Origin: Sulfitobacter sp. M39
GTDB taxonomy: Bacteria > Pseudomonadota > Alphaproteobacteria > Rhodobacterales > Rhodobacteraceae
Assembly: GCF_021735935.1 (NCBI RefSeq)
Contig: NZ_WMDZ01000001.1
Location: forward strand, 1,178,001 to 1,242,000
Direction: 5' to 3'
Length of the DNA: 64,000 nucleotides
This document shows, piece after piece, positions 27,218 through 35,960 of this stretch. The notes under the pieces are model-generated. The model saw only the letters and a list, made by a program, of their open reading frames with translations. It was not told the origin of the DNA and did no database searches. Positions within the stretch are counted from its first letter, which is position 1. The number at the start of each line of letters is the position of its first letter. The position numbers were made by a program, and so were the translations under genes.

Positions 27218-29428
27218 TTATACGTCTGGCAGGCCCGACATAATCTTGTCCATCGTCGCGGGCAGGTCACGCACCCGCACACCACAAGCGTCGTAAATCG
27301 CGTTGATGATGGATGCGCCTGCGCCACAGATGCCCAGCTCTCCGATGCCTTTGGCCTGCATGGGGTTCGCCCAAGGGTCGCGTTCCTGCACGAAGTTCAC
27401 AGTTAGCTGTGGCACATCAAGGTTCACTGGCACGTGGTATTCAGCCAGATCGTTGTTCACCAAATGGCCGTCGCGTTTGTCGAACATTAGCTCTTCGGTC
27501 AGCGCCATGCCGATGCCAAAGGTCATGCCGCCCAGACATTGCGAGCGCGCTGTCTTGGCGTTCAGGATGCGACCGGCGGCGAAGCTGCCGTGCATCCGGC
27601 GCACGCGCGTCTCGCCGGTGACGCTGTTCACGCCAACCTCGGCAAAGAAAGCACCGAAGGTGGCCTGACGACGGTCGGTCTGGGTGTCACCCTTCTTGAT
27701 TGTGCCCTTGACCGTGAGGGGGCCATCCTTGGTGAATTCCGGCAGATCGGCACGGCGATTGTTGGCGGTGGCGACACCATCTTGCAGGGTCAGGTCGCGT
27801 TCCTCTACGCCCATAGCCTCGGCGATCTTTTTGCGCAGGGCTTCGCAGGCGACAAAAACCGACCCGCCCGAGGACGCAGCACCCCAGCTGCCACCGGACC
27901 CAGCGGCCTTAGGCAGGCTGCTGTCGCCCAAACGCACCGTCACACGGTCCGAGGGCACGCCCAGCATTTCGCCCGCAATCTGGGTGAGGATCGCATAGGT
28001 GCCCGTGCCGATGTCGGTCATATCGGTTTCAACCAGCAGACTACCGTCCTGGTTCAGGGTCACGCGGGCGTGGCTTTCGCCCAGCATATTGACGCGAGTG
28101 GCAGAGGCCATGCCGTAGCCGATCAGCCATTCACCGTCCGTCTTGCCGACCTCGCGGCTGTCCCAGCCAAAGGTCTTGGCACCATCATCCAACGCCTCGG
28201 CCAGTTTGTGGGACGAGAACTCGCGCCCGTCCGACGGGTCGACATCCGGAATGTTGCGTTTGCGCAGCTCGACGGGGTCGATGCCACTTGCGACCGCCAG
28301 TTCGTCCATCGCGATCTCGAGCGCGGTGATCCCGACCGCTTCCCCCGGCGCGCGGACAGAGCCTGCACACATGCGGTTGATCCGCTTGATATGCATCCCG
28401 ATCTCGCGGTTCTCCCCACGGTAAAGGAATGGCGTGGCCTGGGCTACCGGCTCTGCAAAACTTTCGTCCATCAGTTGCGACACGGTGGAATCGTGCCCGA
28501 TACCGGTCATGCGTCCATCGGCATCCGCAGCGAGCTTGATGTGCTGCACAGTCTCGGATCGACGCATTGTCGCTTCCAGCACCTGCTGGCGCGTCAATAC
28601 GACAGCCACGGGCGCACCCAGCTCGCGCGCGGCGAGCGCAGCGGCCACGGCCTCGTGGCTGATCCCCAGTTTGGAGCCGAAGCCACCGCCCACGAAGGGG
28701 GCCAGAAGATGCACGTTCTCTGGGTCGATCCCAAGGGCGTCGGCCAGTTCGTTCACATTGTATTTGAGCATCTGGTACGACCCGCGCAGGGTCAGCTTGT
28801 CGCCGTCCCATTGCGCGATTGCAGCGTGGGGTTCCATTGCCGACGAGCTATGCCCGCCTGTGCGATAGGTTTCGTCCACGGTGTAGGCGGCTTGCGATAG
28901 GGCGGCGTCCAGATCACCTTGGGACGATTGTTTTTCCTTCGGTGTCTCGATCTCTGCCGTTTCCAGGTCGGTGACCGCATCGTCGGGCGTGATCTGAAGC
29001 TCGACCATATGCGCCGCGTGGCGGGCCTGCTCGAACGTATCGGCGACCACCAAGCCCACGGGCTGACCGACATAGGAAATCTTGCCGTCCGGCTGCACCG
29101 GCGCTTCGTTCGCGGTGCCTTGGGCCGGGTTACGCAAGAACGTCTTGCCGTGGAACACGCCACGCACGCCATCCAGTTTGCGGATCGCCTCGGCGTTTAG
29201 GCCGGTGACCTGACCGCCCGCGACAGGGGCACGCACCAATACGCCGGTCATCATGCCCGCGGGCTGATCCTCATGCGCATAGGTGGCGCGGCCTGATACT
29301 TTCAGTGGGCCGTCGGGACGGTCCATGCCAGTGTGGATTAACCCCTGAACCGTGGCGTCCAGCCGGTTGCGGTCATCGGGTTCATCCATTGTCAGTTCGG
29401 CGGTCGAGATATTGATACCGTCGGTCAT
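27218..29428 (-). CDS. molybdopterin-binding subunit of aldehyde/xanthine-type dehydrogenase
   Basis: A 736-residue large subunit of the xanthine oxidase family, closest in layout to PaoC/YagR of periplasmic aldehyde oxidase. It binds molybdopterin and performs the hydroxylation. Visible parts are the N-terminal a/b hammerhead ([27 protein letters not shown]), the Mo-co binding [36 protein letters not shown] and the C-terminal [20 protein letters not shown] with the catalytic glutamate (GELG). The ATGA overlap with the upstream FAD-subunit gene shows an operon. Substrate unknown; no processing chaperone (XdhC-like) follows. Confidence 0.88.
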   Translation of the reverse strand: MTDGINISTAELTMDEPDDRNRLDATVQGLIHTGMDRPDGPLKVSGRATYAHEDQPAGMMTGVLVRAPVAGGQVTGLNAEAIRKLDGVRGVFHGKTFLRNPAQGTANEAPVQPDGKISYVGQPVGLVVADTFEQARHAAHMVELQITPDDAVTDLETAEIETPKEKQSSQGDLDAALSQAAYTVDETYRTGGHSSSAMEPHAAIAQWDGDKLTLRGSYQMLKYNVNELADALGIDPENVHLLAPFVGGGFGSKLGISHEAVAAALAARELGAPVAVVLTRQQVLEATMRRSETVQHIKLAADADGRMTGIGHDSTVSQLMDESFAEPVAQATPFLYRGENREIGMHIKRINRMCAGSVRAPGEAVGITALEIAMDELAVASGIDPVELRKRNIPDVDPSDGREFSSHKLAEALDDGAKTFGWDSREVGKTDGEWLIGYGMASATRVNMLGESHARVTLNQDGSLLVETDMTDIGTGTYAILTQIAGEMLGVPSDRVTVRLGDSSLPKAAGSGGSWGAASSGGSVFVACEALRKKIAEAMGVEERDLTLQDGVATANNRRADLPEFTKDGPLTVKGTIKKGDTQTDRRQATFGAFFAEVGVNSVTGETRVRRMHGSFAAGRILNAKTARSQCLGGMTFGIGMALTEELMFDKRDGHLVNNDLAEYHVPVNLDVPQLTVNFVQERDPWANPMQAKGIGELGICGAGASIINAIYDACGVRVRDLPATMDKIMSGLPDV

Positions 29429-30399
29429 TGCTGTACCCCCGTGAGTTCCTTGAGTGTGGCGATGAGCGTGCGTCGGGCCAGCGGCACCTTGAACGCATTG
29501 CCTTCTTTCGGTGTGGCCTCTGCCACCAGAATATCAGCGGCTTTGCCGAACACCTCGCGCGAGGGTTCTTGCCCGATCAACGCGTCTTCGACTGCCGGAT
29601 CGCGCCAAGGCATTGATCCGATACCGCCGCAGGCAATCGCGGCTTGGCTGATCTTGCCATCCGTCACTTCGATCCGCGCCGCGACCGATACCATCGCAAA
29701 GGCATAGGATGCGCGGTCACGTACCTTGCGGTAGGTCTGGCGACCCTCGGCGGGGGCGGGGAGGATCACGGCGGTGATCAACTCTCCCGGTTGCAAGACG
29801 GTTTCGACGGCGGGGTCAGTGGGGATCAGATAGAAGTCGGACAGCGGCACAGTGCGGGTCACGCCGTCGGCCGCCTCTATCTCGACCTCGGCCCCTAACA
29901 TCTGCATGGCGACCGCCATATCGCTGGGGTGGCTGGCGATACATTTGTCAGTCACGCCAAGGATCGCGTGCAGACGGTTCGCCCCCTCCATTGCGCTACA
30001 GCCGGAACCGGGCTCGCGTTTGTTGCATGGCTGATCGGTATCGTAGAAATAGTAGCAGCGGGTGCGTTGCAGCAGGTTGCCACCCGTGGTCGCCTTGTTG
30101 CGCAACTGACCGGACGCGCCCGCCAGCAGGGCAGAGGACAGCGCGGCAAAATCCGACCGTACGGTCATATCCGCCGCCAGATCAGAGTTGGTGACCAAAG
30201 CACCGATGCGCAGCCCGCCGTCGCGGGTTGGGGTGATCTGTTTGAGGTCCAGTCGCGAGATATCGACCAGCCGGTCGGGGGTCATCACCTCTAGCTTCAT
30301 AAGGTCCAGTAGATTGGTGCCCCCGGCGATGATCGTGGCATCTGGGGTGCCGGTGACATCGCTATTGGTACCGGCGCGGATGTAATCGAACTGTCTCAT
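29425..30399 (-). CDS. FAD-binding subunit of aldehyde/xanthine-type dehydrogenase
   Basis: A 324-residue middle subunit (PaoB/YagS-like). FAD contacts are [16 protein letters not shown] and the [22 protein letters not shown] region. An insertion with several cysteines ([22 protein letters not shown]) matches the one that holds an extra [4Fe-4S] cluster in PaoB and in 4-hydroxybenzoyl-CoA reductase. It overlaps its neighbours by four bases at each end. It carries electrons from the molybdenum centre via the iron-sulfur subunit to an acceptor. Confidence 0.9.
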   Translation of the reverse strand: MRQFDYIRAGTNSDVTGTPDATIIAGGTNLLDLMKLEVMTPDRLVDISRLDLKQITPTRDGGLRIGALVTNSDLAADMTVRSDFAALSSALLAGASGQLRNKATTGGNLLQRTRCYYFYDTDQPCNKREPGSGCSAMEGANRLHAILGVTDKCIASHPSDMAVAMQMLGAEVEIEAADGVTRTVPLSDFYLIPTDPAVETVLQPGELITAVILPAPAEGRQTYRKVRDRASYAFAMVSVAARIEVTDGKISQAAIACGGIGSMPWRDPAVEDALIGQEPSREVFGKAADILVAEATPKEGNAFKVPLARRTLIATLKELTGVQQ

Positions 30400-30902
30400 G
30401 ATTTCCCCTTCGCCGATTCACGGATCGCATCGACAATGTTGGGGTAGGCGGCGCAGCGACAGATATTCCCGGACATCCGCTCTGATATCTCGTCATCGGT
30501 CAGCTCGGGCGAGGCTGTCAGGCTGCCGGATACGTTAGAGGGCCAGCCGGCTTTGAACTCTTCGAGCATGGCGGTGGCTGAGCAGATCTGACCCGGTGTG
30601 CAATAGCCGCACTGGAAACCGTCGTGTTTGACAAAGTTCTGCTGCATGTCGGACAGGTTGCGTTCGTCGCCCAGACCCTCGATCGTGGTGATCTCGTCGC
30701 CGTCGTGCATACAGGCGAGCGTCAGGCAAGAATTGATGCGGCGGCCGTTGACCATGACGGTGCAGGCACCGCATTGGCCGTGGTCGCAGCCCTTTTTGCT
30801 GCCGGTCAGGTTCAGGTGATTGCGCAGCGCATCCAGCAGCGACGTGCGGGTGTCGGCGTCAAGACTATGGTCTTCGCCGTTAACGGTCAGTGTCGTCTTC
30901 AT
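30396..30902 (-). CDS. 2Fe-2S subunit of aldehyde/xanthine-type dehydrogenase
   Basis: A 168-residue small subunit with two [2Fe-2S] sites: the plant-ferredoxin type ([11 protein letters not shown], then [10 protein letters not shown]) and the alpha-helical type ([27 protein letters not shown]). Unlike E. coli PaoA it has no Tat leader; it starts directly at [17 protein letters not shown], so the enzyme is probably cytoplasmic. It is the first gene of the three, and AGGAGG-like sequence (GAGGAGGG read upstream of the ATG on the plus strand as its complement) was not confirmed. Confidence 0.9.
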   Translation of the reverse strand: MKTTLTVNGEDHSLDADTRTSLLDALRNHLNLTGSKKGCDHGQCGACTVMVNGRRINSCLTLACMHDGDEITTIEGLGDERNLSDMQQNFVKHDGFQCGYCTPGQICSATAMLEEFKAGWPSNVSGSLTASPELTDDEISERMSGNICRCAAYPNIVDAIRESAKGKS

Positions 30903-30957
30903 GAGGAGGGGGCCCTTTGTCTTGTGACATCTATGAAGAAGAACCCCCGCCAGCGGG

Positions 30958-31896
30958 TCAGGGTTCCGCTATGGGAAGGTTGCTTTCGTCGTTTGGGGTT
31001 ACGGCACCCTCTGCCACGTCGTCGCGGGCGCGGCCCAGTAGCCAATCACGGACATGGGCGGCACCACTTGGGGAGCCTTGCCGTGGGGACAAAAGGTAAA
31101 ACCCGCTACCACCGCTCAATGCGCCTTCAATCGGTTGCACCAGCCGTTTCGCACGCAGATCACGCTGGACAAGAAATCGGCTGGCAAGGGCAATCCCCTG
31201 ACCGGCAAGCGCCGCATCAAGGCTGAGCGTCGTCTGGTTGAACCGCACACCTCGCGCCGTCGGCACATCGCGCCCAAAGATCGTTTTGATGAACTGCGGC
31301 CAAAGATCATGCGTGTCATGCAGCAGTGTCGCCTCTGCGATAGCTGCCGCGTCCATCGGCGTATTCAGCACTTCTGCCAAATGGGGGGCGCAGACGGCGA
31401 CGATCTGCTGCTCGAACAACAGATCAGCGCGCAGGCTCGCCCCGAATGGCGGATTGCCCTGCCGCACGGCAAGGTCGATTCCATCCGCGTGGAAGCTGGA
31501 CACTCTTTCGGTCGCGGTGATGCGCAGATCAATGCCGGGGTGCGCTTGGGTAAACGCTGCCAGTCGGGGGATCAGCCATTTCGACGCAAAGGTGGGGGTG
31601 ACACTGATCGTGACGTGGGACGGCGCGGTGCGCAGCGCATCTGTTGCATCGGCCATTTGGTCGAAGGCGCGGGCAATCGCGATGTGATAGGCGCGCCCTT
31701 CTTCGGTAAAGGCCAACCCGCGGGGCTCTCTGAGGAAGAGACGCAGGTTCAGATGGTCTTCTAGCCCGCGCACCTGTTGGGCCACGGCACCTTGGGTCAC
31801 GCCCAATTCATCGGCTGCGGCGCGAAAGGTCAGATGGCGGCCCGCCGCTGCAAAGGCGCGTAGCCCGTTCAGAGGGGGGAGGTCGTTCGAGGTAGG
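30958..31896 (-). CDS. LysR-family regulator, GcvA-like
   Basis: A 312-residue LysR regulator. I choose the GTG at 31896 (VPTSNDLPPLNGLRAF): AGGA lies eight bases before it and GcvA relatives start just before PPLNALRAF. A far-upstream ATG would add 34 residues without family character that run into the divergent promoter. The winged helix reads AAGRHLTFRAAADELGVTQGAVAQQVRGLEDHL-type; the effector domain includes VTPTFASKWLIPRLAAF and GIDLAVRQG. It is divergent from the SDR gene and adjacent to the dehydrogenase operon (same strand, downstream), so it may control either. Confidence 0.85.
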   Translation of the reverse strand, partial: PTSNDLPPLNGLRAFAAAGRHLTFRAAADELGVTQGAVAQQVRGLEDHLNLRLFLREPRGLAFTEEGRAYHIAIARAFDQMADATDALRTAPSHVTISVTPTFASKWLIPRLAAFTQAHPGIDLRITATERVSSFHADGIDLAVRQGNPPFGASLRADLLFEQQIVAVCAPHLAEVLNTPMDAAAIAEATLLHDTHDLWPQFIKTIFGRDVPTARGVRFNQTTLSLDAALAGQGIALASRFLVQRDLRAKRLVQPIEGALSGGSGFYLLSPRQGSPSGAAHVRDWLLGRARDDVAEGAVTPNDESNLPIAEP

Positions 31897-31978
31897 CACA
31901 GTAGAAATCCTATCGTCATGCAGCAGTACGTCTGGCTGGTCGAAGCGTTGCGATGCGCTTACCTGCGGTGAAGCAGAC

Positions 31979-31988
31979 GCGCTAGCGC
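31979..31988. promoter_or_regulatory. GCGCTAGCGC palindrome in the LysR/SDR gap
   Basis: A ten-base palindrome in the 120-base gap between the divergent LysR and SDR starts, 28 bases before the SDR GTG. A regulator site is possible; nothing else supports it. Confidence 0.3.
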
Positions 31989-32016
31989 TGTTTAACACAT
32001 ATAGGAGGCAAACGTC

Positions 32017-32721
32017 GTGAGTGTAGAAAAAGTAGCGTTAATCACAGCGGGCGGCAGCGGCATGGGGGCAGGGGCCGCCAAAAAGCTTGCCGCCGATGGG
32101 TTCAAGGTCGCGATCCTGTCGTCCTCTGGCAAAGGCGAAGTACTGGCCACAGAGCTTGGCGGCTTCGGTGTGACCGGCACAAACCAGTCGGTTGATGATC
32201 TGGCGCAATTGGTGGATGGCGCTATGGAGCGGTGGGGGCGCGTGGATGTGCTGGTAAATTCAGCCGGTCACGGCCCCAAGGGCGACATCCTGGAGATGAC
32301 GGATGACGATTGGCATCAGGGCATGGACGTGTACCTGATGAACGTGATCCGCCCCACGCGGCTTGTGACTCCGATCATGGCAGCACAGGGCGGCGGCGCG
32401 ATCATCAACATTTCTACCTTCGCCGCGTTCGAGCCCGACCCGCTGTTCCCCACATCAGGCATTTTCCGCGCGGGGCTTGCTGGGTTCGCCAAGCTTTACG
32501 CCGATCAATACGCAGAGAAGAATATCCGCATGAACAACGTCTTGCCGGGGTTCATCGACAGCCTGCCTGAAACAGACGACCGCCGCGCGCGTATCCCCAT
32601 GGGCCGGTATGGCACCGAGGCAGAGGTCTCCTCCCTCATCGCGTGGCTGGCGTCCGACCAAGGCGGCTATGTCACCGGTCAGAACTGGCGCATCGACGGA
32701 GGGCTGACCCGTGCCGTCTGA
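32017..32721 (+). CDS. SDR-family protein with degenerate active site
   Basis: A 234-residue Rossmann protein starting at GTG 32017 after a strong AGGAGG. The cofactor motif is TAGGSGMGAGAAKKLA (TGxxxGxG type) and VNSAGHG takes the place of NNAG. Where active SDRs have Ser and then YxxxK, this protein reads NISTFAAF...PTSGIFRAGLAGFAK, so the tyrosine and lysine are replaced (S and R). The C-terminal ends normally (GGYVTGQNWRIDGGLTRAV). It may be inactive, have a different chemistry or be a binding protein. It overlaps the next small gene by 11 bases and is divergent from the LysR gene. Confidence 0.8.
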   Translation: MSVEKVALITAGGSGMGAGAAKKLAADGFKVAILSSSGKGEVLATELGGFGVTGTNQSVDDLAQLVDGAMERWGRVDVLVNSAGHGPKGDILEMTDDDWHQGMDVYLMNVIRPTRLVTPIMAAQGGGAIINISTFAAFEPDPLFPTSGIFRAGLAGFAKLYADQYAEKNIRMNNVLPGFIDSLPETDDRRARIPMGRYGTEAEVSSLIAWLASDQGGYVTGQNWRIDGGLTRAV

Positions 32722-32959
32722 TCTGATCGCCTTGCGCAGCAGCACCCGACTTGCGTTCTGGATCAAATGGGCCGCGTCGATCGTGCAGATCCTCGGCTAC
32801 GCCGCAACGGGATTCGGCTGGACGCCGTGGAATCTTTACCTGTTTATCGTCGGCGTCATCGGTTGGTTCATTGTCGGCACCCTGTGGAATGACAGGGCGA
32901 TCATGCTGATCCACCTTGTCGCACTGGGGTCGATGATCGTTGGCATGGCCAGCCAGTAA
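32711..32959 (+). CDS. small membrane protein (DUF6552-like)
   Basis: An 82-residue protein starting at a GTG inside the end of the SDR gene. Three hydrophobic stretches are seen: WIKWAASIVQILGYAATGFG, LYLFIVGVIGWFIVGTLW and MLIHLVALGSMIVGMAS. Residues resemble small Rhodobacterales proteins filed as DUF6552, but I could not verify that. It probably forms an operon with the SDR. Function unknown. Confidence 0.65.
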   Translation: MPSDLIALRSSTRLAFWIKWAASIVQILGYAATGFGWTPWNLYLFIVGVIGWFIVGTLWNDRAIMLIHLVALGSMIVGMASQ

Positions 32960-32983
32960 GGCGGCTAACCTTGCAAGTACGAT

Positions 32984-33002
32984 GCCCGCCGGAATGGCGG
33001 GC
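32984..33002. terminator. weak hairpin between converging genes
   Basis: GCCCGCC-GGAAT-GGCGGGC without a T-run, between the small membrane gene and the converging deacetylase gene. It could help termination in either direction. Confidence 0.4.
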
Positions 33003-33150
33003 GTCGGTGTCCATAAGCGCGGCACCCTACGCGCTGTTGCGGGGACGGCACAGGGGGCGTATGACCTCTTGCGAGCCATCTCTGCGACAGGCGTCGTAAA
33101 GGATTAATTGATGCGGGACGTTGTCTGAAGAACCAAAAGTCGCTTGCCAC

Positions 33151-34035
33151 CTAAGGCACCAAGTCGGGTATTACCTCATAGCAATAGTCCGAAATAGCGC
33201 CGCTTGTCGTCAGCCATACCTGGTCTTGGTTGGATACAATATGAGACAGTGCCCGGCGTAAATGTCTAAGCCTATAGGGCTGTCCGACCAAATAGGGATG
33301 CAAAGCGATGCCCATGACAAGTGGTTGCCGCGAAGACTGTTCAAGCATTTCGTCGAAGTTATCGATGATCATATTCGCAAATTCGGCCGCACCATCCTTG
33401 CGTGCGACGATAGAGGGAATGTCGTTGACCTCTTGCGGATAGGGGATCGACAAGAGACGCCCGTGGCGTGTTTTCATCCAAACAGGTTGATCGTCCATGC
33501 ACCAGTTTAGCGTGTATTTGTACCCAGTCTCTGAAAGTAAATCTGGCGTATTCAAGCTTTCCGAGATCCATGGAGATAGCCAGCCCTTCGGCTGTTTACC
33601 TTCAGCATCGTTGAGGACTTTCGTAGCTTCGGAGATCAGCTCGGCTTCCCTCTCCGTCGTCAGGTCGCTTTGGCGTTCGGAATTCGTTCGCCCGTGCCCG
33701 ACGATCTCGTCACCGCGCGCGCTGAAGGAGGCCATGAGGTCTGGCGCGTATTCATACATTTCACTGTTGGCGAGCACACTGGCAGGCAGCCCTAATGCAT
33801 CAAACAACTCTAACAGCCGCCATGCACCAACGCGGTTGCCATAGTCGCGCCAAGCGTAGTTTAGGACATCTGGTTGCGGGCCCCCAGGTGCCAGTTCGGC
33901 ACCAAGTCCAGAGCCAAAGGTAAAATGTTCGAGATTGAGCCCGATGTAGACTGCAAGCCGTTTGCCTTCAGGCCAGTTATAGTCGGCGCGCTTAGAGATT
34001 GGAGAGTAGTCGTATCTACCATGATGAGGGAGCAT
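33151..34035 (-). CDS. polysaccharide-deacetylase-fold hydrolase (PuuE-like)
   Basis: A 294-residue protein of the NodB/carbohydrate-esterase-4 fold in the branch that includes metal-free allantoinase PuuE and cyclic-imide hydrolases. Recognisable parts are YGNRVGAWRLLELFDALGLPASVLAN, GDEIVGHGRTNSERQ and PLVMGIALHPYLVGQPYRLRHL. This branch acts on amide rings rather than sugars. It starts three bases after the NTF2-like gene and ends the operon whose first gene encodes an amidohydrolase, which fits breakdown of a cyclic nitrogen compound. Exact substrate unknown. Confidence 0.8.
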   Translation of the reverse strand: MLPHHGRYDYSPISKRADYNWPEGKRLAVYIGLNLEHFTFGSGLGAELAPGGPQPDVLNYAWRDYGNRVGAWRLLELFDALGLPASVLANSEMYEYAPDLMASFSARGDEIVGHGRTNSERQSDLTTEREAELISEATKVLNDAEGKQPKGWLSPWISESLNTPDLLSETGYKYTLNWCMDDQPVWMKTRHGRLLSIPYPQEVNDIPSIVARKDGAAEFANMIIDNFDEMLEQSSRQPLVMGIALHPYLVGQPYRLRHLRRALSHIVSNQDQVWLTTSGAISDYCYEVIPDLVP

Positions 34036-34038
34036 AAT

Positions 34039-34479
34039 TCAGAGTTCCGCTTCCGCTAAGCCAGCCTTGTGCAATATTATTTCGGCACTGTCGTTCCAGA
34101 CGTCGGTGCTGACAATCTTGCCGTGGCGAACAACGAACTTATCCAAATATCGGTTCGTTTCGAATGTGGTCCCGTCCTTCCACGCCCCGTAAAGATAGCC
34201 GGTGTTGTAGACATGGACGTCCCCTGTCGCCTCGTCGAGGGCGGCGTCGGTGCGTAGGAACTTCTTCTTGACCCAGTCATATCGTTTTGCATTGAACGCG
34301 GCGCTCTCTGCGGGGCCAGCGAAGATGCGTCCCCCGGTAAACACCAATTTGAAATTGTCACTGACATAGGCTGCGGCCCCTTCAGGATCGGGCACCATCG
34401 ACCGTTCAAGATAGCTTTCCACAATTGCTTTTGCTGTGGCTACAGGGTTTGTTTGCTGGGTCATGGCGGTAACTTTCAT
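34039..34479 (-). CDS. NTF2-like (SnoaL-type) protein
   Basis: A 146-residue cone-shaped alpha+beta protein of the SnoaL/NTF2-like superfamily. The sequence begins VATAKAIVESYLERSMVPDPEGAAAYVSDNF and later has GDVHVYNTGYLYGAWKDGTTFETNRYLDKFVVRHGKI, both usual for the fold. The ATG at 34479 is two bases after the amidohydrolase stop; an internal ATG at 34464 is possible. It sits between an amidohydrolase fragment and a PuuE-like gene, so it may be an isomerase or hydrolase helper in that pathway. Confidence 0.75.
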   Translation of the reverse strand: MKVTAMTQQTNPVATAKAIVESYLERSMVPDPEGAAAYVSDNFKLVFTGGRIFAGPAESAAFNAKRYDWVKKKFLRTDAALDEATGDVHVYNTGYLYGAWKDGTTFETNRYLDKFVVRHGKIVSTDVWNDSAEIILHKAGLAEAEL

Positions 34480-34480
34480 C

Positions 34481-35095
34481 TTAATTGGGGTAGGGGGGCG
34501 CGCAGGTCGCGCGGCAGAAGCTTTGCACGACAGCGGATGCAGCTGCGTTCATCAAACGTGTTTGAGCGTTTGTCTCATCCAGCCGTGTAGCGGCATCCGC
34601 GGCGCGTTCGGCAAGGCTTGGTTCGTCGAGGGTCAGCACGCGGTCATTTGCGAATACATATTCACCCGCTATCATCACTTCACGCAAGCCAGCACCGTTT
34701 TCGGCAAACACAATCTGGTCAAGCGGGGTACGCAGCGGCGTATAGTGGCAATAGCCCGAATCCAGAAACAGCATGTCTGCGGCCCAGCCTTCGGCGATCA
34801 TACCAACATTCGTAAGTCCCATAATGCGTGCGCTGCCTGTCGTTGCCATGGCAAAAGCATCACGGGTGGATATCCATTCTGTGCTGTCGCTTGCCTGTGC
34901 CCGACTTAGCGTCGCCGCAAGGCGCATGGCTTCGAACATGGATTGACCGTCACTGGTATTCGAAGCATCCGTTCCGACCCCCAGAGACACACCGCTGTCC
35001 ATAAGCATTCTTACGGGTGCAATACCTGAACCAAGCCGCAGGTTACTAAGGGGGTTGTGGCAGATACAGGCGTCGTGGGCCGCAAGGAGGTCGGC
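34481..35095 (-). pseudogene. amidohydrolase, 5' part removed by IS21 insertion
   Basis: The frame is open from the IS end (35095) to the stop and encodes the last 204 residues of a metal-dependent amidohydrolase of the AtzA/8-oxoguanine-deaminase group. The fragment starts inside the domain (HDACICHNPLSNLRLGSGIAP) and carries the metal aspartate region GVGTDASNTSDGQSMFEAMR and the C-terminal GMIAEGWAADMLFLD. About half of a normal ~450-residue enzyme, including the N-terminal metal-binding HxH, is missing and not present beyond the IS. The ATG at 35008 cannot give an active enzyme. Confidence 0.88.
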
Positions 35096-35100
35096 TGTTG

Positions 35101-35148
35101 ATTGTCACTGATAACTGACCCGGCATTGTCACTGAGACTTGACCCACC
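35101..35148. repeat. IS21 left terminal repeats L1 and L2
   Basis: Two direct copies of ATTGTCACTGA followed by ACTTGACCC-like sequence, back to back. They match the inverted copies at the other end. Confidence 0.85.
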
Positions 35149-35168
35149 CAGTTATTATGTTCTTTGCT

Positions 35169-35960
35169 TTATGATGGCGTCAATGCCGCTTTCTCCTTTC
35201 GTTTTTGTTTGGCTGTCGCCGAGCTGGCCTTGAACCGATAGCTGTCATTGCCGGTCTCGAGAATGTGGCAACGATGTGTGAGGCGGTCGAGGAGCGCGGT
35301 GGTCATCTTGGCATCACCGAACACGCTGGCCCATTCGCTAAAGCTCAGGTTGGTTGTGATAACGACGCTGGTGCGCTCGTAGAGTTTACTCAGAAGGTGG
35401 AACAGCAGCGCGCCACCCGAAGCGCTGAACGGCAAATATCCCAGCTCATCCAAGATCACCAAATCGGCTTTCACCAGCGCCTCGGCGATCTTTCCTGCCT
35501 TGCCTTGGGCCTTTTCCTGCTCCAACGCATTGACCAACTCGACCGTGGAGAAGAAGCGCACACGCTTGCGATGATGCTCGATTGCTTGAATGCCGAGGGC
35601 GGTAGCGACATGCGATTTTCCCGTTCCAGGGCCTCCGATCAGCACTACATTCTCAGCCGCCTCCATGAACTCGCATCGATGAAGTTGACGGACCAAAGCT
35701 TCACGGACTTCGCTGGCGCTAAAGTCGAAGCCAGAGATGTCTTTGTATGCCGGAAAGCGTGCTGCCTTCATGTGGTAGGCGATGGAACGCACCTCACGTT
35801 CAGCTATTTCGGCCTTAAGCAGCTGCGACAACATGGGGATCGCTGCATCGAAAGCGGGCGATCCCTGCTCATGCAGGTCCTGCACGGCCTGTGCCATGCC
35901 CGGCATCTTCAGGCTGCGCATCATAATGACGATGGCAGCGCCTGCGGGATCATGACGCAT
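35169..35960 (-). CDS. istB: IstB transposition helper ATPase
   Basis: An AAA+ ATPase that helps IstA choose and engage target DNA. The start at 35960 ([19 protein letters not shown]) has GAGGAACAC upstream and overlaps the istA end by 11 bases; it gives 263 residues. Walker A is [14 protein letters not shown], Walker [14 protein letters not shown], and the sensor region is [13 protein letters not shown]. The C-terminal end is basic (KQKRKEKAA). Confidence 0.95.
   Translation of the reverse strand: MRHDPAGAAIVIMMRSLKMPGMAQAVQDLHEQGSPAFDAAIPMLSQLLKAEIAEREVRSIAYHMKAARFPAYKDISGFDFSASEVREALVRQLHRCEFMEAAENVVLIGGPGTGKSHVATALGIQAIEHHRKRVRFFSTVELVNALEQEKAQGKAGKIAEALVKADLVILDELGYLPFSASGGALLFHLLSKLYERTSVVITTNLSFSEWASVFGDAKMTTALLDRLTHRCHILETGNDSYRFKASSATAKQKRKEKAALTPS

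Noticed and set aside
27539..28900. 453-codon plus-strand frame inside the molybdopterin subunit gene
   Set aside because: Shadow of a well-supported minus-strand gene; no motif or ribosome site.
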